Positions 7,729 through 15,582 of a stretch of 33,213 nucleotides of DNA are shown piece after piece (within the stretch, counting starts at the first letter, position 1; every line of letters begins with the position of its first letter). The notes beneath the pieces are model-generated. The model had not been told where the DNA came from and did not search any database. It saw only the letters and a program-made list of their open reading frames with translations. The stretch spans positions 1 through 33,213 of the forward strand of contig NZ_JMLH01000030.1 of the NCBI RefSeq assembly GCF_000686665.1, given 5' to 3'. Source of the DNA: Thomasclavelia saccharogumia DSM 17460 (lineage in GTDB: Bacteria; Bacillota_I; Bacilli_A; Erysipelotrichales; Coprobacillaceae). The position numbers and the translations under genes are program-made.

Positions 7729-8712
7729 TTGACTAAAGTAACAGATTTAAAGACAAATAACATTCATCAAATTAGACAATGTTTTTACAATGGAAAAGTA
7801 ATAACAAAAAATGAACTAGCAAAACAAACAGGACTTTCTTTAGCAGCTACAACTAATATATTGAAGTACTTATTAGAACATCAGGAGATATATTTAGCTG
7901 GTGAAGCTAAATCAACAGGGGGACGAAAATCAAAACAGTATGTATTAAATAAAGATTATTATCATTTGTTAAGGATAATTTTAAAAAAAGAAGTTTTGGG
8001 CTGTTGTTTTATGGTGAATATAGTTGATCTTTTAGGAAATGTGAAATTAGAAAAAAAGATTATTAAAAAGAAACAAATAGTAAATGATATTTTAGAAATA
8101 ATTGCTGATTTTTTAGGGAATGACAACAAAATAAAGATTTTAGCTTTAAGTGTTCCTGGAGTTTGTCAGGATGGTAAAATAGATATTTGTGATTTCGATG
8201 AACTGGTAAATATTGATTTATTTGCGTTGATCAATGAGCGGTTTGATCTTGAGGTGATAATCGAAAACGATGTTAATATTGCTAGTATCGGCTTTGCAGA
8301 TCATTATCCTGAAATTCAAAATATTGTTTTGATGTATCAGCCTAAAATCAAATATATTGGTTGTGGAATATTAATTGATCGTCATTTGTGTAAAGGAGCT
8401 ACAAATTTTGCTGGTGAATTATCATATTTGCCGTTTATTTCGCACTATCAGCAGGATAGGATGTTAGAAAGTGATCCTCATGGTTTGTTATTAAAACAGT
8501 TAGCGACGATTTGTTGTGTAATAAATCCAAAAATTGTGGGAATATGTAGTGATGTTTTTGAAAAATTTGATAGTAGTGATTTGATTAAATATGTACCTAG
8601 AAAACATTGTCCTAAAATTATAAATATTGATAATTTAGATGAATTAATATTTGCGGGTTTATATCATTTGGCAATAGAAGTATTAAAAAATAAAATAAGA
8701 GGAGAAGGCTAA
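7729..8712 (+). CDS. ROK-family-type transcriptional regulator, kinase motifs degenerate
   Basis: A 327-residue protein with an N-terminal winged helix (about 10-70, NELAKQTGLSLAATTNILKYL, then GGRKSKQY as the wing) followed by an ROK/sugar-kinase-like fold (about 80-325). The fold keeps the ENDVN signature, but the ATP-binding DxGGTK motif, the GEIGH catalytic segment (here FAGELSYLP) and the CxCGxxGCxE zinc site are all missing. It is therefore probably a sensor-regulator without kinase activity, of the XylR/NagC type in plan. TTG at 7729 is chosen because GGGAGGGAG ends a few bases upstream, while the ATG at 7714 lies inside that SD. Its stop overlaps the ATG of the PHP gene (TAATG), so the two are almost certainly coupled. 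The inducer cannot be told. Confidence 0.75.
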   Translation: MTKVTDLKTNNIHQIRQCFYNGKVITKNELAKQTGLSLAATTNILKYLLEHQEIYLAGEAKSTGGRKSKQYVLNKDYYHLLRIILKKEVLGCCFMVNIVDLLGNVKLEKKIIKKKQIVNDILEIIADFLGNDNKIKILALSVPGVCQDGKIDICDFDELVNIDLFALINERFDLEVIIENDVNIASIGFADHYPEIQNIVLMYQPKIKYIGCGILIDRHLCKGATNFAGELSYLPFISHYQQDRMLESDPHGLLLKQLATICCVINPKIVGICSDVFEKFDSSDLIKYVPRKHCPKIINIDNLDELIFAGLYHLAIEVLKNKIRGEG

Positions 8713-9602
8713 TGGAAAAATTTATTGATTTGCATATGCATTCAAAATATAGCAGTGATGGTGAATTTATACCAGAGGAATTAGTGAAACAATGTTATCA
8801 AGCTGGTATTAGAATTATGGCTATTGCTGATCATAATAGTGTTAAAGCAATTGATGTGGCTAAAGAAATAGCAAAAAAGTTAAATATTCAGTATATACCG
8901 GCAATTGAGATTGATTGTACATATAACGGAATCGATTTACATGTTCTAGGCTATGGTATAGATCATCATCATGAAGATTTTTTTCTTTTAGAAAAAAACG
9001 TTTTCGATCAAGAATTAAAGTGTTCTAAAGAAAAAGTAAAGTTAATAAATAAAATGGGATTTGATGTAGATTTAAATGCATTAGAAAGTTTAACAGATAG
9101 TGGGATATATACCGGTGAGATGATAGGAGAAGTATTGTTAAATGATCAGCGCTACGTAGATCATCCGTTATTGAGGCCGTATCGAAATGGTGGTGAACGC
9201 AGTGATAATCCGTACGTTAATTTTTATTGGGATTTTTATGCACAAGGGAAACCGTGTTATACTAAAATAATTTATCCGAGTTTACAAAAAACAATTAACT
9301 TGATAAAAAAGCATGGCGGTATTGCTGTTTTAGCGCATCCTGGTAATAATTTGAAAGGACGATTTGAGTTATTTGATGAGATGGTAGAGCTTGGTATTGA
9401 AGGTGTAGAAGCTTTTAGTAATTATCATAGTATAGAAACGGTTGAGTATTTTTATAATTTTGGTAAAAAAAATCATCTTTTAATTACTTGTGGCAGTGAT
9501 TATCATGGTAAAACAAAACCAGCAATTAAACTTAGTGAATGTCGCTGTATGATCGATGAGTGTGAAATTGAAGAACAGTTAAGAAGGTATAAGCTGCTTT
9601 AA
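8712..9602 (+). CDS. PHP-domain phosphoesterase (RNase AM/YciV-like)
   Basis: A 296-residue cytosolic PHP protein. Metal-ligand motifs are seen in order: DLHMHSKYSSDG (6-17), ADHNS (about 39-43), the glutamate of AIEID (about 64-68), VLAHPGNN (about 205-212) and CGSDYHG (about 260-266). This is the plan of the YciV/RNase AM and 3',5'-nucleoside bisphosphate phosphatase family, which removes phosphates or 5' nucleotides from small nucleotides or RNA ends. Length is normal for the family, but a segment with HPLLRPYRNGGERSDNPYVNFYWDF resembles lid regions of such enzymes and cannot fix the substrate. The SD is AGGAGAAGG, and the ATG overlaps the stop of the upstream regulator. Co-expression with an ROK-type regulator suggests a metabolite-controlled role. 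Confidence 0.85.
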   Translation: MEKFIDLHMHSKYSSDGEFIPEELVKQCYQAGIRIMAIADHNSVKAIDVAKEIAKKLNIQYIPAIEIDCTYNGIDLHVLGYGIDHHHEDFFLLEKNVFDQELKCSKEKVKLINKMGFDVDLNALESLTDSGIYTGEMIGEVLLNDQRYVDHPLLRPYRNGGERSDNPYVNFYWDFYAQGKPCYTKIIYPSLQKTINLIKKHGGIAVLAHPGNNLKGRFELFDEMVELGIEGVEAFSNYHSIETVEYFYNFGKKNHLLITCGSDYHGKTKPAIKLSECRCMIDECEIEEQLRRYKLL

Positions 9603-9670
9603 AGTGTAAGTTATTATTTTTATTATTTTTAATGTAAATAATTATGATTGTTCTTTAATTAATACAATCA

Positions 9671-9682
9671 CTGTGCTATAAT
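9671..9682 (+). promoter_or_regulatory. Extended -10 promoter for the YitT-type gene
   Basis: TGCTATAAT gives an extended -10 (TATAAT at 9677-9682). The -35 region is weak (CTTTAA at 9653-9658, 18-base spacer). No terminator is clear between 9603 and this site. Confidence 0.5.
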
Positions 9683-9709
9683 CGGAGCAGGAAAAAGGGG
9701 ATTTATAAA

Positions 9710-10564
9710 ATGGATTTAAAAAAAAGAAAATATTTGATTAGTTTTGGGGCTGTTTTATTATCATCAATGATCATGGCGTTTGCAACTAAGAATCTAGTGC
9801 GTCCGGCAGGAATTTTATCAGGTGGCTTTATGGGGATTGCTATTATGGCTGACATGATCGTAGAACTATTTGGCGGAAGTTTTCCTACTTCGATTGGTTT
9901 ATTGTGCTTGAATATACCTGTGGCATTGTTCTGTGCTAAAAAAATATCACCGCGCTTTGTATTTTTTTCATTATTACAAGTTATTTTGACATCATTATTT
10001 TTACCACTGGTACCACAAATACCATTGTTTGATGATAAAATTTTAAATGTGATTTTTGGCGGTTTTTTATTTGGTGGAAGTATTGTTATTGCTTTAAAAG
10101 GAAATGCTTCGAGTGGTGGAACAGATTTTATTTCTTTATATGTTTCTAATAAAAGTGGTAAAGAAATTTGGAATCAAGTATTTGTCTTTAATGCATTGAT
10201 GCTTAGTGTATTTGGCTGTATTTTTGGTTTTGAAGCAGCAGGATATTCAATACTATTTCAATTTTTATCAACTAAAACAGTATCTACTTTTCACACTCGT
10301 TATAAGCGGGTAATGATGCAGATATTTACAAAACGTAAAGATGATGTAATGGCAGTATATTGTAAAAAATTTCATCATGGTATTACAGCTTTAGATGGAA
10401 TGGGGGGATATTCTAAGGCGCCAATATCAATGTTGACAGCTATAGTCTCTAGTTATGAAGTTGATGATGTGATTACAGTTTTGAAAGAGGTTGATCCTAA
10501 AATTATTATAAATGTTAGTAAATCAGAAAAATATGTGGGACGTTTTTATAACGCACCGTTATAA
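9710..10564 (+). CDS. YitT family membrane protein with DUF2179 domain
   Basis: A 284-residue protein with five to six membrane helices in the first 200 residues. It carries the family signatures NLVRPAGILSGGFMGIAI (near 28-45) and GNASSGGTDFISLYV (near 130-145), then a soluble C-terminal DUF2179 domain (about 205-284, ITALDGMGGYSKAPISMLTAIVSSYEV). YitT proteins are widespread in Firmicutes, and their transported substrate is not established. The SD is AAAAGGGGAT before ATG. It has its own promoter and is convergent with the rhodanese gene, whose stop is only 4 bases from its own stop. I see no terminator between them. Confidence 0.88.
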   Translation: MDLKKRKYLISFGAVLLSSMIMAFATKNLVRPAGILSGGFMGIAIMADMIVELFGGSFPTSIGLLCLNIPVALFCAKKISPRFVFFSLLQVILTSLFLPLVPQIPLFDDKILNVIFGGFLFGGSIVIALKGNASSGGTDFISLYVSNKSGKEIWNQVFVFNALMLSVFGCIFGFEAAGYSILFQFLSTKTVSTFHTRYKRVMMQIFTKRKDDVMAVYCKKFHHGITALDGMGGYSKAPISMLTAIVSSYEVDDVITVLKEVDPKIIINVSKSEKYVGRFYNAPL

Positions 10565-10568
10565 AATT

Positions 10569-10880
10569 TTAGTAGTATTGTTTATTGATAGGGTGTTCGA
10601 TTGCATAAAATCCACCATTGAAGCTATAAGCGCTATAACCTTGCATTGAAAGCTGTTTAGCTAATTCTAAAGATCTTTTGCCACTATAACAAATTAGGTA
10701 AATCGGCTTGTTTTTAGAAAGTTTAGGGGGATTATTAATAAAAGAATCATAAGGGATATTGATGAATTTATGCAGATGTAATCTATTAAATTGTAAAGGG
10801 TCTCTTAAATCGATAAATGTATAATCATGTTTAAGTAATTCTGGTAAATTATCAATATTAATTAATTGGTTATTTTTCAT
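10569..10880 (-). CDS. Single-domain rhodanese-like sulfurtransferase
   Basis: A 103-residue rhodanese domain. FIDLRDPLQFNRLHLHKFINIPY is the usual CH2A/substrate segment, and the active-site loop reads ICYSGKRS with the catalytic cysteine, followed by GYSAYSFNGGFYA. Such small PspE/GlpE-like enzymes move sulfane sulfur between donors and thiols. The start is set at the ATG of MKNNQL, since GAGGTG lies 6 bases upstream; a longer in-frame ORF reaching 10949 has no SD and runs into the pgk promoter. It is divergent from pgk (84 bases apart) and convergent with the YitT-type gene. Confidence 0.88.
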   Translation of the reverse strand: MKNNQLINIDNLPELLKHDYTFIDLRDPLQFNRLHLHKFINIPYDSFINNPPKLSKNKPIYLICYSGKRSLELAKQLSMQGYSAYSFNGGFYAIEHPINKQYY

Positions 10881-10912
10881 ACATTTCACCTCATCATATT
10901 GTATGAAATTAA

Positions 10913-10941
10913 TTGAAAACAATGAATAACAGTGATATAAT
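10913..10941 (+). promoter_or_regulatory. Promoter of pgk-tpiA
   Basis: TTGAAA, 17-base spacer, TATAAT. The predicted start near 10948 is directly before the SD GGAGG (10950-10954), so the leader is very short. Confidence 0.8.
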
Positions 10942-10964
10942 TCAGCCATGGAGGAATATTAAAA

Positions 10965-12149
10965 ATGGATAAAAAAACAATCAAAGATATCGAAGTCGCT
11001 GGAAAAGTGGTTTTATGCCGTGTTGACTTCAATGTACCAAGAAACAAAGAAACTGGAGAAATTACTAATGATAATCGTGTTGTAGCAGCATTACCTACAA
11101 TCAATTATCTATTAGAACAAAATCCAAAATGTGTAGTATTATTCTCACACTTAGGAAAAGTTAAAACAGAAGAAGACAAAGCTAAAAACGATTTAGCAGT
11201 TGTTGCTCCTTGTTTAGAAAAACATTTAGGAAAACCTGTAACATTTGTTAATGCTACAAGAGGAGCAGTATTAGAAGATGCAATTAAAAATGCTGCTGAT
11301 GGTGCAGTAATCTTAGTACAAAATACTCGTTATGAAGCAGGTGAATCTAAAAATGATCCTGAACTTGGAAAATATTGGGCTTCATTAGGTGATGTTTTTG
11401 TTGAAGATGCATTTGGTTCAGTACATAGAGCACATGCTTCAACTGCTGGTATTCCTGCTCATTTACCAAGTGCAGCTGGATTCTTAGTAGAAAAAGAAAT
11501 CGCATATATTGGAAAAGCTGTAAACGATCCTGAAAGACCAATGGTTGCTATTTTAGGTGGAGCCAAAGTTTCTGATAAGATCTTAGTTATTGAAAACTTA
11601 TTAAAAATTGCTGATAAAGTTATCGTTGGTGGAGGTATGTCATATACTTTTGCTGTTGCTCAAGGTAAAAAAGTTGGAAATTCTTTATTAGAAGAAGATA
11701 GAGTTGAAATTGCTAAAGAATTAATTGCTAAAGCCGGAGATAAATTAATTTTACCTGTTGATGCAGTTGTTAATAATGCTTTCTCTGAAGAAGGAGATAT
11801 CAAAGTTGTTGAAGGAGATATTCCAGATGGTTATATGGGATTAGATATCGGACCTAAATCAGTTGAAAATATTAAAGCTGCTTTAGCTGGTGCTAAAACT
11901 GTAATCTGGAATGGACCAATGGGTGTATTTGAAATGCCTGCATTTGCTAAAGGAACAGTTTCTGTATGTGAAGCTTTAGCTAATTTAGATGGTGCAAATA
12001 CTATTATCGGTGGTGGAGATAGTGCTGCTGCTGTAATGCAGCTTGGATATGCTGATAAAGTTTCTCATATCTCAACTGGTGGAGGAGCTTCATTAGAATA
12101 TATGGAAGGTAAAGTTCTTCCAGGTATCGCTGCAATTGATGATAAATAA
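10965..12149 (+). CDS. pgk: Phosphoglycerate kinase
   Basis: This enzyme transfers the acyl phosphate of 1,3-bisphosphoglycerate to ADP, giving ATP and 3-phosphoglycerate in cytosolic glycolysis. The 394-residue length is typical. Seen motifs are CRVDFNVP (18-25, substrate binding), [20 protein letters not shown] (near 195), NGPMGVFE and [10 protein letters not shown] (near 348, nucleotide loop). It has its own promoter and SD, and tpiA follows after 15 bases, so they form one transcript that ends at 12913-12938. gapA, gpmI and eno, common neighbours in Firmicutes, are not in the window. Confidence 0.98.
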   Translation: MDKKTIKDIEVAGKVVLCRVDFNVPRNKETGEITNDNRVVAALPTINYLLEQNPKCVVLFSHLGKVKTEEDKAKNDLAVVAPCLEKHLGKPVTFVNATRGAVLEDAIKNAADGAVILVQNTRYEAGESKNDPELGKYWASLGDVFVEDAFGSVHRAHASTAGIPAHLPSAAGFLVEKEIAYIGKAVNDPERPMVAILGGAKVSDKILVIENLLKIADKVIVGGGMSYTFAVAQGKKVGNSLLEEDRVEIAKELIAKAGDKLILPVDAVVNNAFSEEGDIKVVEGDIPDGYMGLDIGPKSVENIKAALAGAKTVIWNGPMGVFEMPAFAKGTVSVCEALANLDGANTIIGGGDSAAAVMQLGYADKVSHISTGGGASLEYMEGKVLPGIAAIDDK

Positions 12150-12164
12150 TAAGGGGAGATTATA

Positions 12165-12908
12165 ATGAGAAAACCAATTATCGTAGGAAACTGGAAAATG
12201 AACAAAACAATCGCTGATACTAAAGCGTTTGTTGAAGCTGTAGATGCTAAAGTGTCTGACAGTGCTGATTGGGGAATTGCTACTCCATATTTAGCTTTAC
12301 AGGCTGCCAAAGAAGGAACTAAAAACTTATTAGTTGCTGCTGAAAATTGTCATTTCAAAGATAGCGGAGCTTATACTGGTGAAGTTAGTGTTGAAATGTT
12401 AAAAGAAATTGGAGTTGAATGGGTAATTCTTGGTCACTCTGAAAGAAGACAATATTTTGGTGAAACTGATGAAACAGTAAATGCTAAAATGTTACAAGTA
12501 TTAAAAAATGATATGACACCAATTGTTTGTGTTGGTGAAACTTTAGAAGAATATGAAGCTGGAACAACTAAAGATGTTGTAAAAACACAAACTGTTGCCG
12601 CTTTTAAAGATGTATGTCCAAAATGTGCAGCGCGTAGTGTAATTGCTTATGAGCCTGTATGGGCTATTGGAACAGGAAAAACAGCTACTAATGAAATTGC
12701 TCAAGATGTTTGTGCATATATTCGTAGTGTAATTGCTGATTTATATGGTCAAGAAGTTGCAAATCAAGTAAGAATTCAATATGGTGGTTCTGTTAAACCT
12801 GAAGGATTAAAGACTTTATTAGAACAACCTGATATAGATGGTGCTTTAGTTGGAGGAGCATCTTTACAAGTAGATTCTTATCTTGCAATGGTTGAAAATT
12901 TAGGATAA
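12165..12908 (+). CDS. tpiA: Triosephosphate isomerase
   Basis: This enzyme interconverts dihydroxyacetone phosphate and glyceraldehyde 3-phosphate. The 247-residue length is standard for a TIM barrel. The catalytic set is intact: the lysine of GNWKMNK (8-14), the histidine of ILGHSERR (near 91), the glutamate of AYEPVWAIGTGKTA (near 161-174, including loop 6), and the phosphate-binding GGSVKPE (near 207). The SD AAGGGGAG sits 15 bases after pgk, which places it second in the glycolytic operon. Confidence 0.98.
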   Translation: MRKPIIVGNWKMNKTIADTKAFVEAVDAKVSDSADWGIATPYLALQAAKEGTKNLLVAAENCHFKDSGAYTGEVSVEMLKEIGVEWVILGHSERRQYFGETDETVNAKMLQVLKNDMTPIVCVGETLEEYEAGTTKDVVKTQTVAAFKDVCPKCAARSVIAYEPVWAIGTGKTATNEIAQDVCAYIRSVIADLYGQEVANQVRIQYGGSVKPEGLKTLLEQPDIDGALVGGASLQVDSYLAMVENLG

Positions 12909-12912
12909 TATC

Positions 12913-12938
12913 AAGGCTCCTTTAGGAGCCTTTGTTTT
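12913..12938 (+). terminator. Terminator of pgk-tpiA
   Basis: AAGGCTCC TTTA GGAGCCTT, a perfect 8-bp stem with a 4-base loop, followed by TGTTTT, 4 bases after the tpiA stop. Confidence 0.9.
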
Positions 12939-13013
12939 GAAGATTACAGGTATATAAATAGGTAAATTATTAATAATAATATGGGGAATATTTAATAAAG
13001 CATATTAGTAACT

Positions 13014-13037
13014 ATTATCATTTATTTGTGCTATTAT
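13014..13037 (+). promoter_or_regulatory. Extended -10 promoter of the superoxide reductase gene, with a TGATAAT half-site
   Basis: TGCTATTAT is an extended -10 (TATTAT 13032-13037). The -35 is poor. ATTATCA (13014-13020), the complement of TGATAAT, lies between the -35 and -10 regions and matches the half-sites seen after the next promoter at 13558-13586. Confidence 0.4.
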
Positions 13038-13077
13038 ATAGTTGCAAGGGAAAGATAAAACGAAAGGAGGATTGAAG

Positions 13078-13461
13078 ATGAAACTATTGAAATGTCCTAT
13101 CTGTGGAAATGTTGTTGAGATGATTGATGATCATGGGGTACCATTAATGTGTTGCGGTAAAAAAATGGAAGTAATCGAAGCAGGAGTAGTAGATGCTGCT
13201 GTTGAAAAACATTTACCAGTAGTGAATGTTGATGGTAATAAGTTAAAAGTATCAGTAGGTGATGTAAGTCATCCTATGACCCCAGAACATTTTATTAGTA
13301 ATATTTGGGTAGAGTTTGAAACTGGTAATATTTTGAGGGTCACACTAACTTCAAATGATCAGCCAGAGGCTAGTTTTGATATTGCTGGTAAAAAAGGAAA
13401 AGCTACAGTTTATGAGCATTGTAATCTTCATGGCTTATGGAAAACAGAAATCGACTTATAA
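13078..13461 (+). CDS. dfx: Desulfoferrodoxin-type superoxide reductase
   Basis: A 127-residue protein that reduces superoxide to hydrogen peroxide without making oxygen, a usual oxidative-stress enzyme of anaerobes. It is the two-iron form. The N-terminal desulforedoxin domain carries Cys6, Cys9, Cys25 and Cys26. The superoxide reductase domain carries EKHLP (Glu43, Lys44, His45), His65, His71, and Cys115 with His118 (EHCNLHG), which form the Fe(His)4(Cys) site. All key residues are present. The start is the ATG of MKLLKC because AAAGGAGG is 9 bases upstream; an earlier in-frame ATG at 13042 has no SD. It is a single-gene unit with its own terminator. Confidence 0.95.
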   Translation: MKLLKCPICGNVVEMIDDHGVPLMCCGKKMEVIEAGVVDAAVEKHLPVVNVDGNKLKVSVGDVSHPMTPEHFISNIWVEFETGNILRVTLTSNDQPEASFDIAGKKGKATVYEHCNLHGLWKTEIDL

Positions 13462-13487
13462 AAATCCTCGTTTCAGAGGATTTTTTG
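13461..13487 (+). terminator. Terminator of the superoxide reductase gene
   Basis: AAAATCCTC / GAGGATTTT, a 9-bp stem that begins at the last base of the stop codon and is followed by six T. Confidence 0.9.
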
Positions 13488-13526
13488 TTATAATTATTTA
13501 TTAGTGATGAAAAAATTAATAATAAA

Positions 13527-13555
13527 TTGACAATCCAGCAAACATATTATATTAT
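13527..13555 (+). promoter_or_regulatory. Promoter of the ATP-grasp/alpha-E/transglutaminase operon
   Basis: TTGACA, 17-base spacer, TATTAT: full-consensus -35 and near-consensus -10. The predicted start is near 13562, inside the operator-like repeats listed next. Confidence 0.8.
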
Positions 13556-13557
13556 TA

Positions 13558-13586
13558 TGATAATAAAATATTATCAAAATGATAAT
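13558..13586. promoter_or_regulatory. Triple TGATAAT half-sites, candidate Fur-family operator
   Basis: TGATAAT (13558-13564), ATTATCA (13570-13576) and TGATAAT (13580-13586) alternate in direction. The first two form TGATAATA-AAA-TATTATCA; the last two form ATTATCA-AAA-TGATAAT. They start 3 bases after the -10, where a bound repressor would block initiation. The half-site equals that of the B. subtilis Fur box (TGATAATnATTATCA), but the spacing is 5 and 3 bases rather than 1. The regulator is therefore uncertain: Fur, PerR, Zur-like or something else. Confidence 0.5.
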
Positions 13587-13606
13587 GTTTGTTTGGAGGA
13601 AGATAT

Positions 13607-14920
13607 ATGCAAGAGTTAGTGAAACATGAAAAAAATATTAATGAGTTATTAAAAAGATATGGGGTTAAATTTGGTATCTATAAAAATAATGAGTTTCATG
13701 AACAGTTTTTTCCATTTGATGCAATTCCAAGGGTAATCACAGCAGAGGAATTTGCTTATTTAGAAAAAGGGTTGATTCAAAGAGTAGACGCTTTAAATCT
13801 ATTTTTAAAAGACATTTATACTACACGATCTATAGTTAAAGATGGTGTTATTCCTGAAGAGTTTATTTTTATTTCAAAAGGATATCTACATGAGTGTAAT
13901 GGTATTTTACCGCCTAAAGGAATATTTAGTCATATTTCCGGTATTGATTTAGTTGAGAGTAAAGATAAACAATGGTATGTCTTAGAGGATAATTTACGAA
14001 TTCCCTCTGGAGCAAGTTATCCAATGATTGCAAGAGAGTTAACTAGACGTGCTTCTCCGATGACGTTTAAAAAGAATGAAATTGTTGACAATCGAGATTA
14101 TGCAACATTGTTAAAAGAGACGATGAATTATGTAAATTGCGATGGAATCAATGTAATTTTAACACCGGGAAGATATAATTCGGCATATTTTGAGCATTCT
14201 TATTTAGCTGAAAAAACGGGTGCTGTTCTAGCAACGCCTAATGAATTGGTAGTTGAAAATAATTTATTGTTTTATAAGAATCGAGTAGGTTTAAAAGTTA
14301 AAGTTGGCACATTGTATCGTAGAGTTTCTGATGAATATCTTGATCCGATGACATTTTTACCAGAATCGGTGATTGGGATTCCTAATCTGATGTCAGTATA
14401 TCGGGCAAGTAATGTAGCGATTATCAATGCACCAGGCAATGGGGTAGCCGATGACAAAGGAATTTATTATTTCGTTCCTAAAATGATTGAGTATTATTTA
14501 AAAGAAGAGCCTATTTTAAAAAATGCACCAACTTATTTAGCGTATTACAAAAAGGATAGAGATTATATTCTAAAAAATATAGATAAGTTAGTGATAAAAG
14601 ATGTTTCGGAAGCTGGTGGTTATGGAGTTGTTTTTGGGGCGGATTTAAATGAAAAAGAATTACAAACTTTAAAACAAGAAATTTTAGAAAAACCACGGCG
14701 GTTTATTGCACAGGAAATAATTGATTTTATTGATTTGGAAGTAAGTGAAGAAGGTAAAGTAGTTTTGCGAAAAGCAGATTTAAGAGCGTTTGTATTATCA
14801 GGTGAAAAAACAAAGGTATGGGCCAGTGGATTGACAAGATTTTCGAAGAAACAAGGTTCATTTGTTGTTAATTCTTCACAAGGAGGAGGGTTTAAAGATA
14901 CATGGGTGCTATTACGTTAG
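13607..14920 (+). CDS. Circularly permuted ATP-grasp ligase (CP_ATPgrasp_2 type)
   Basis: A 437-residue protein of the circularly permuted ATP-grasp group (formerly DUF404/DUF407). Signatures are VLEDNLRIPSGASY (near 124-137), GIYYFVPKMIEYYL, EAGGYGVVFG (near 340, nucleotide-binding loop), and the C-terminal LRAFVLSGEK, WASGLTRF and VVNSSQGGGFKDTWVL (near 395-435). ATP-grasp enzymes join a carboxylate to an amine or thiol through an acyl phosphate; no substrate is known for this family. The start at ATG 13607 follows TTTGGAGGAAG; the earlier ATG at 13589 lies ahead of that SD. It is first of three overlapping genes (19-base overlap with the alpha-E gene), behind a strong promoter and operator-like repeats. 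Confidence 0.9.
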   Translation: MQELVKHEKNINELLKRYGVKFGIYKNNEFHEQFFPFDAIPRVITAEEFAYLEKGLIQRVDALNLFLKDIYTTRSIVKDGVIPEEFIFISKGYLHECNGILPPKGIFSHISGIDLVESKDKQWYVLEDNLRIPSGASYPMIARELTRRASPMTFKKNEIVDNRDYATLLKETMNYVNCDGINVILTPGRYNSAYFEHSYLAEKTGAVLATPNELVVENNLLFYKNRVGLKVKVGTLYRRVSDEYLDPMTFLPESVIGIPNLMSVYRASNVAIINAPGNGVADDKGIYYFVPKMIEYYLKEEPILKNAPTYLAYYKKDRDYILKNIDKLVIKDVSEAGGYGVVFGADLNEKELQTLKQEILEKPRRFIAQEIIDFIDLEVSEEGKVVLRKADLRAFVLSGEKTKVWASGLTRFSKKQGSFVVNSSQGGGFKDTWVLLR

Positions 14921-15582
14921 AAAAATCAAATAATTTATATTGGTTAGGAAGATATATTGAAAGGGTTTTTACTGGTATTATTAACTATCAGCGTTTATTT
15001 GATAAGATGATAGATGGTGATTTGGAAATATATAAAGAATATTGTCGATGCTTGGAAATTGAAGATAATTATTTTAATGATGCTCATTTTATAATATCTT
15101 ATTTATTTGATAAAGATAATACTGATTCAATCGTGACAAATTTGTCAAGAGCATATGATAATGCGATTATATTAAGAGATGAAATAAGTTCAGAAAGTTT
15201 ATCATATATTCAATTATCAATTAATATTTTTGAGAGAATGGAATTTTCTGATGCACCAGTTTTAGAGCTGCAAAAAGTACAAGATAATATATATGCGTTT
15301 TGGGGGAGTATTGAAGAAACAGTTGAAGAAGGAAGTCGCAATATTATTAAATGTGGTAAATATGCTGAAAGAGTGGATCTTTATTATCGTTTACAATGTT
15401 CAAAAGATGTTTTAGAAAAGAGTATCTGTCGATTAGTTGATCAGGTTGATAAAATTAAAAAATTATATCATTTAGATGGTTTAAATGAGTTTGAATTTGA
15501 TAAAGAGATATCAAAGGATCATTTGGATTATATTCAACAATTAAATAACTTAAATATATTGTTTATGGTGCAAAATGACTAA
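14902..15582 (+). CDS. Alpha-E domain protein
   Basis: A 226-residue all-helical protein with the family opening LEKSNNLYWLGRYIERVFTGIINYQRL (residues 5-31). Alpha-E domains of unknown function are found beside, or fused to, this ATP-grasp family. This copy is shorter than the roughly 300-residue forms I know. No catalytic motif is evident, and an accessory or carrier role is inferred. Its ATG lies inside the end of the ATP-grasp gene, 12 bases after an AAGGAGGAGG. Its own end overlaps the next gene by 8 bases. These overlaps indicate fixed stoichiometry through translational coupling. Confidence 0.87.
   Translation: MGAITLEKSNNLYWLGRYIERVFTGIINYQRLFDKMIDGDLEIYKEYCRCLEIEDNYFNDAHFIISYLFDKDNTDSIVTNLSRAYDNAIILRDEISSESLSYIQLSINIFERMEFSDAPVLELQKVQDNIYAFWGSIEETVEEGSRNIIKCGKYAERVDLYYRLQCSKDVLEKSICRLVDQVDKIKKLYHLDGLNEFEFDKEISKDHLDYIQQLNNLNILFMVQND

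Noticed and set aside
10881-10949. 23-residue N-terminal extension of the rhodanese
   Set aside because: No SD at the upstream start, and it would overlap the pgk promoter; the internal ATG has GAGGTG at proper distance.
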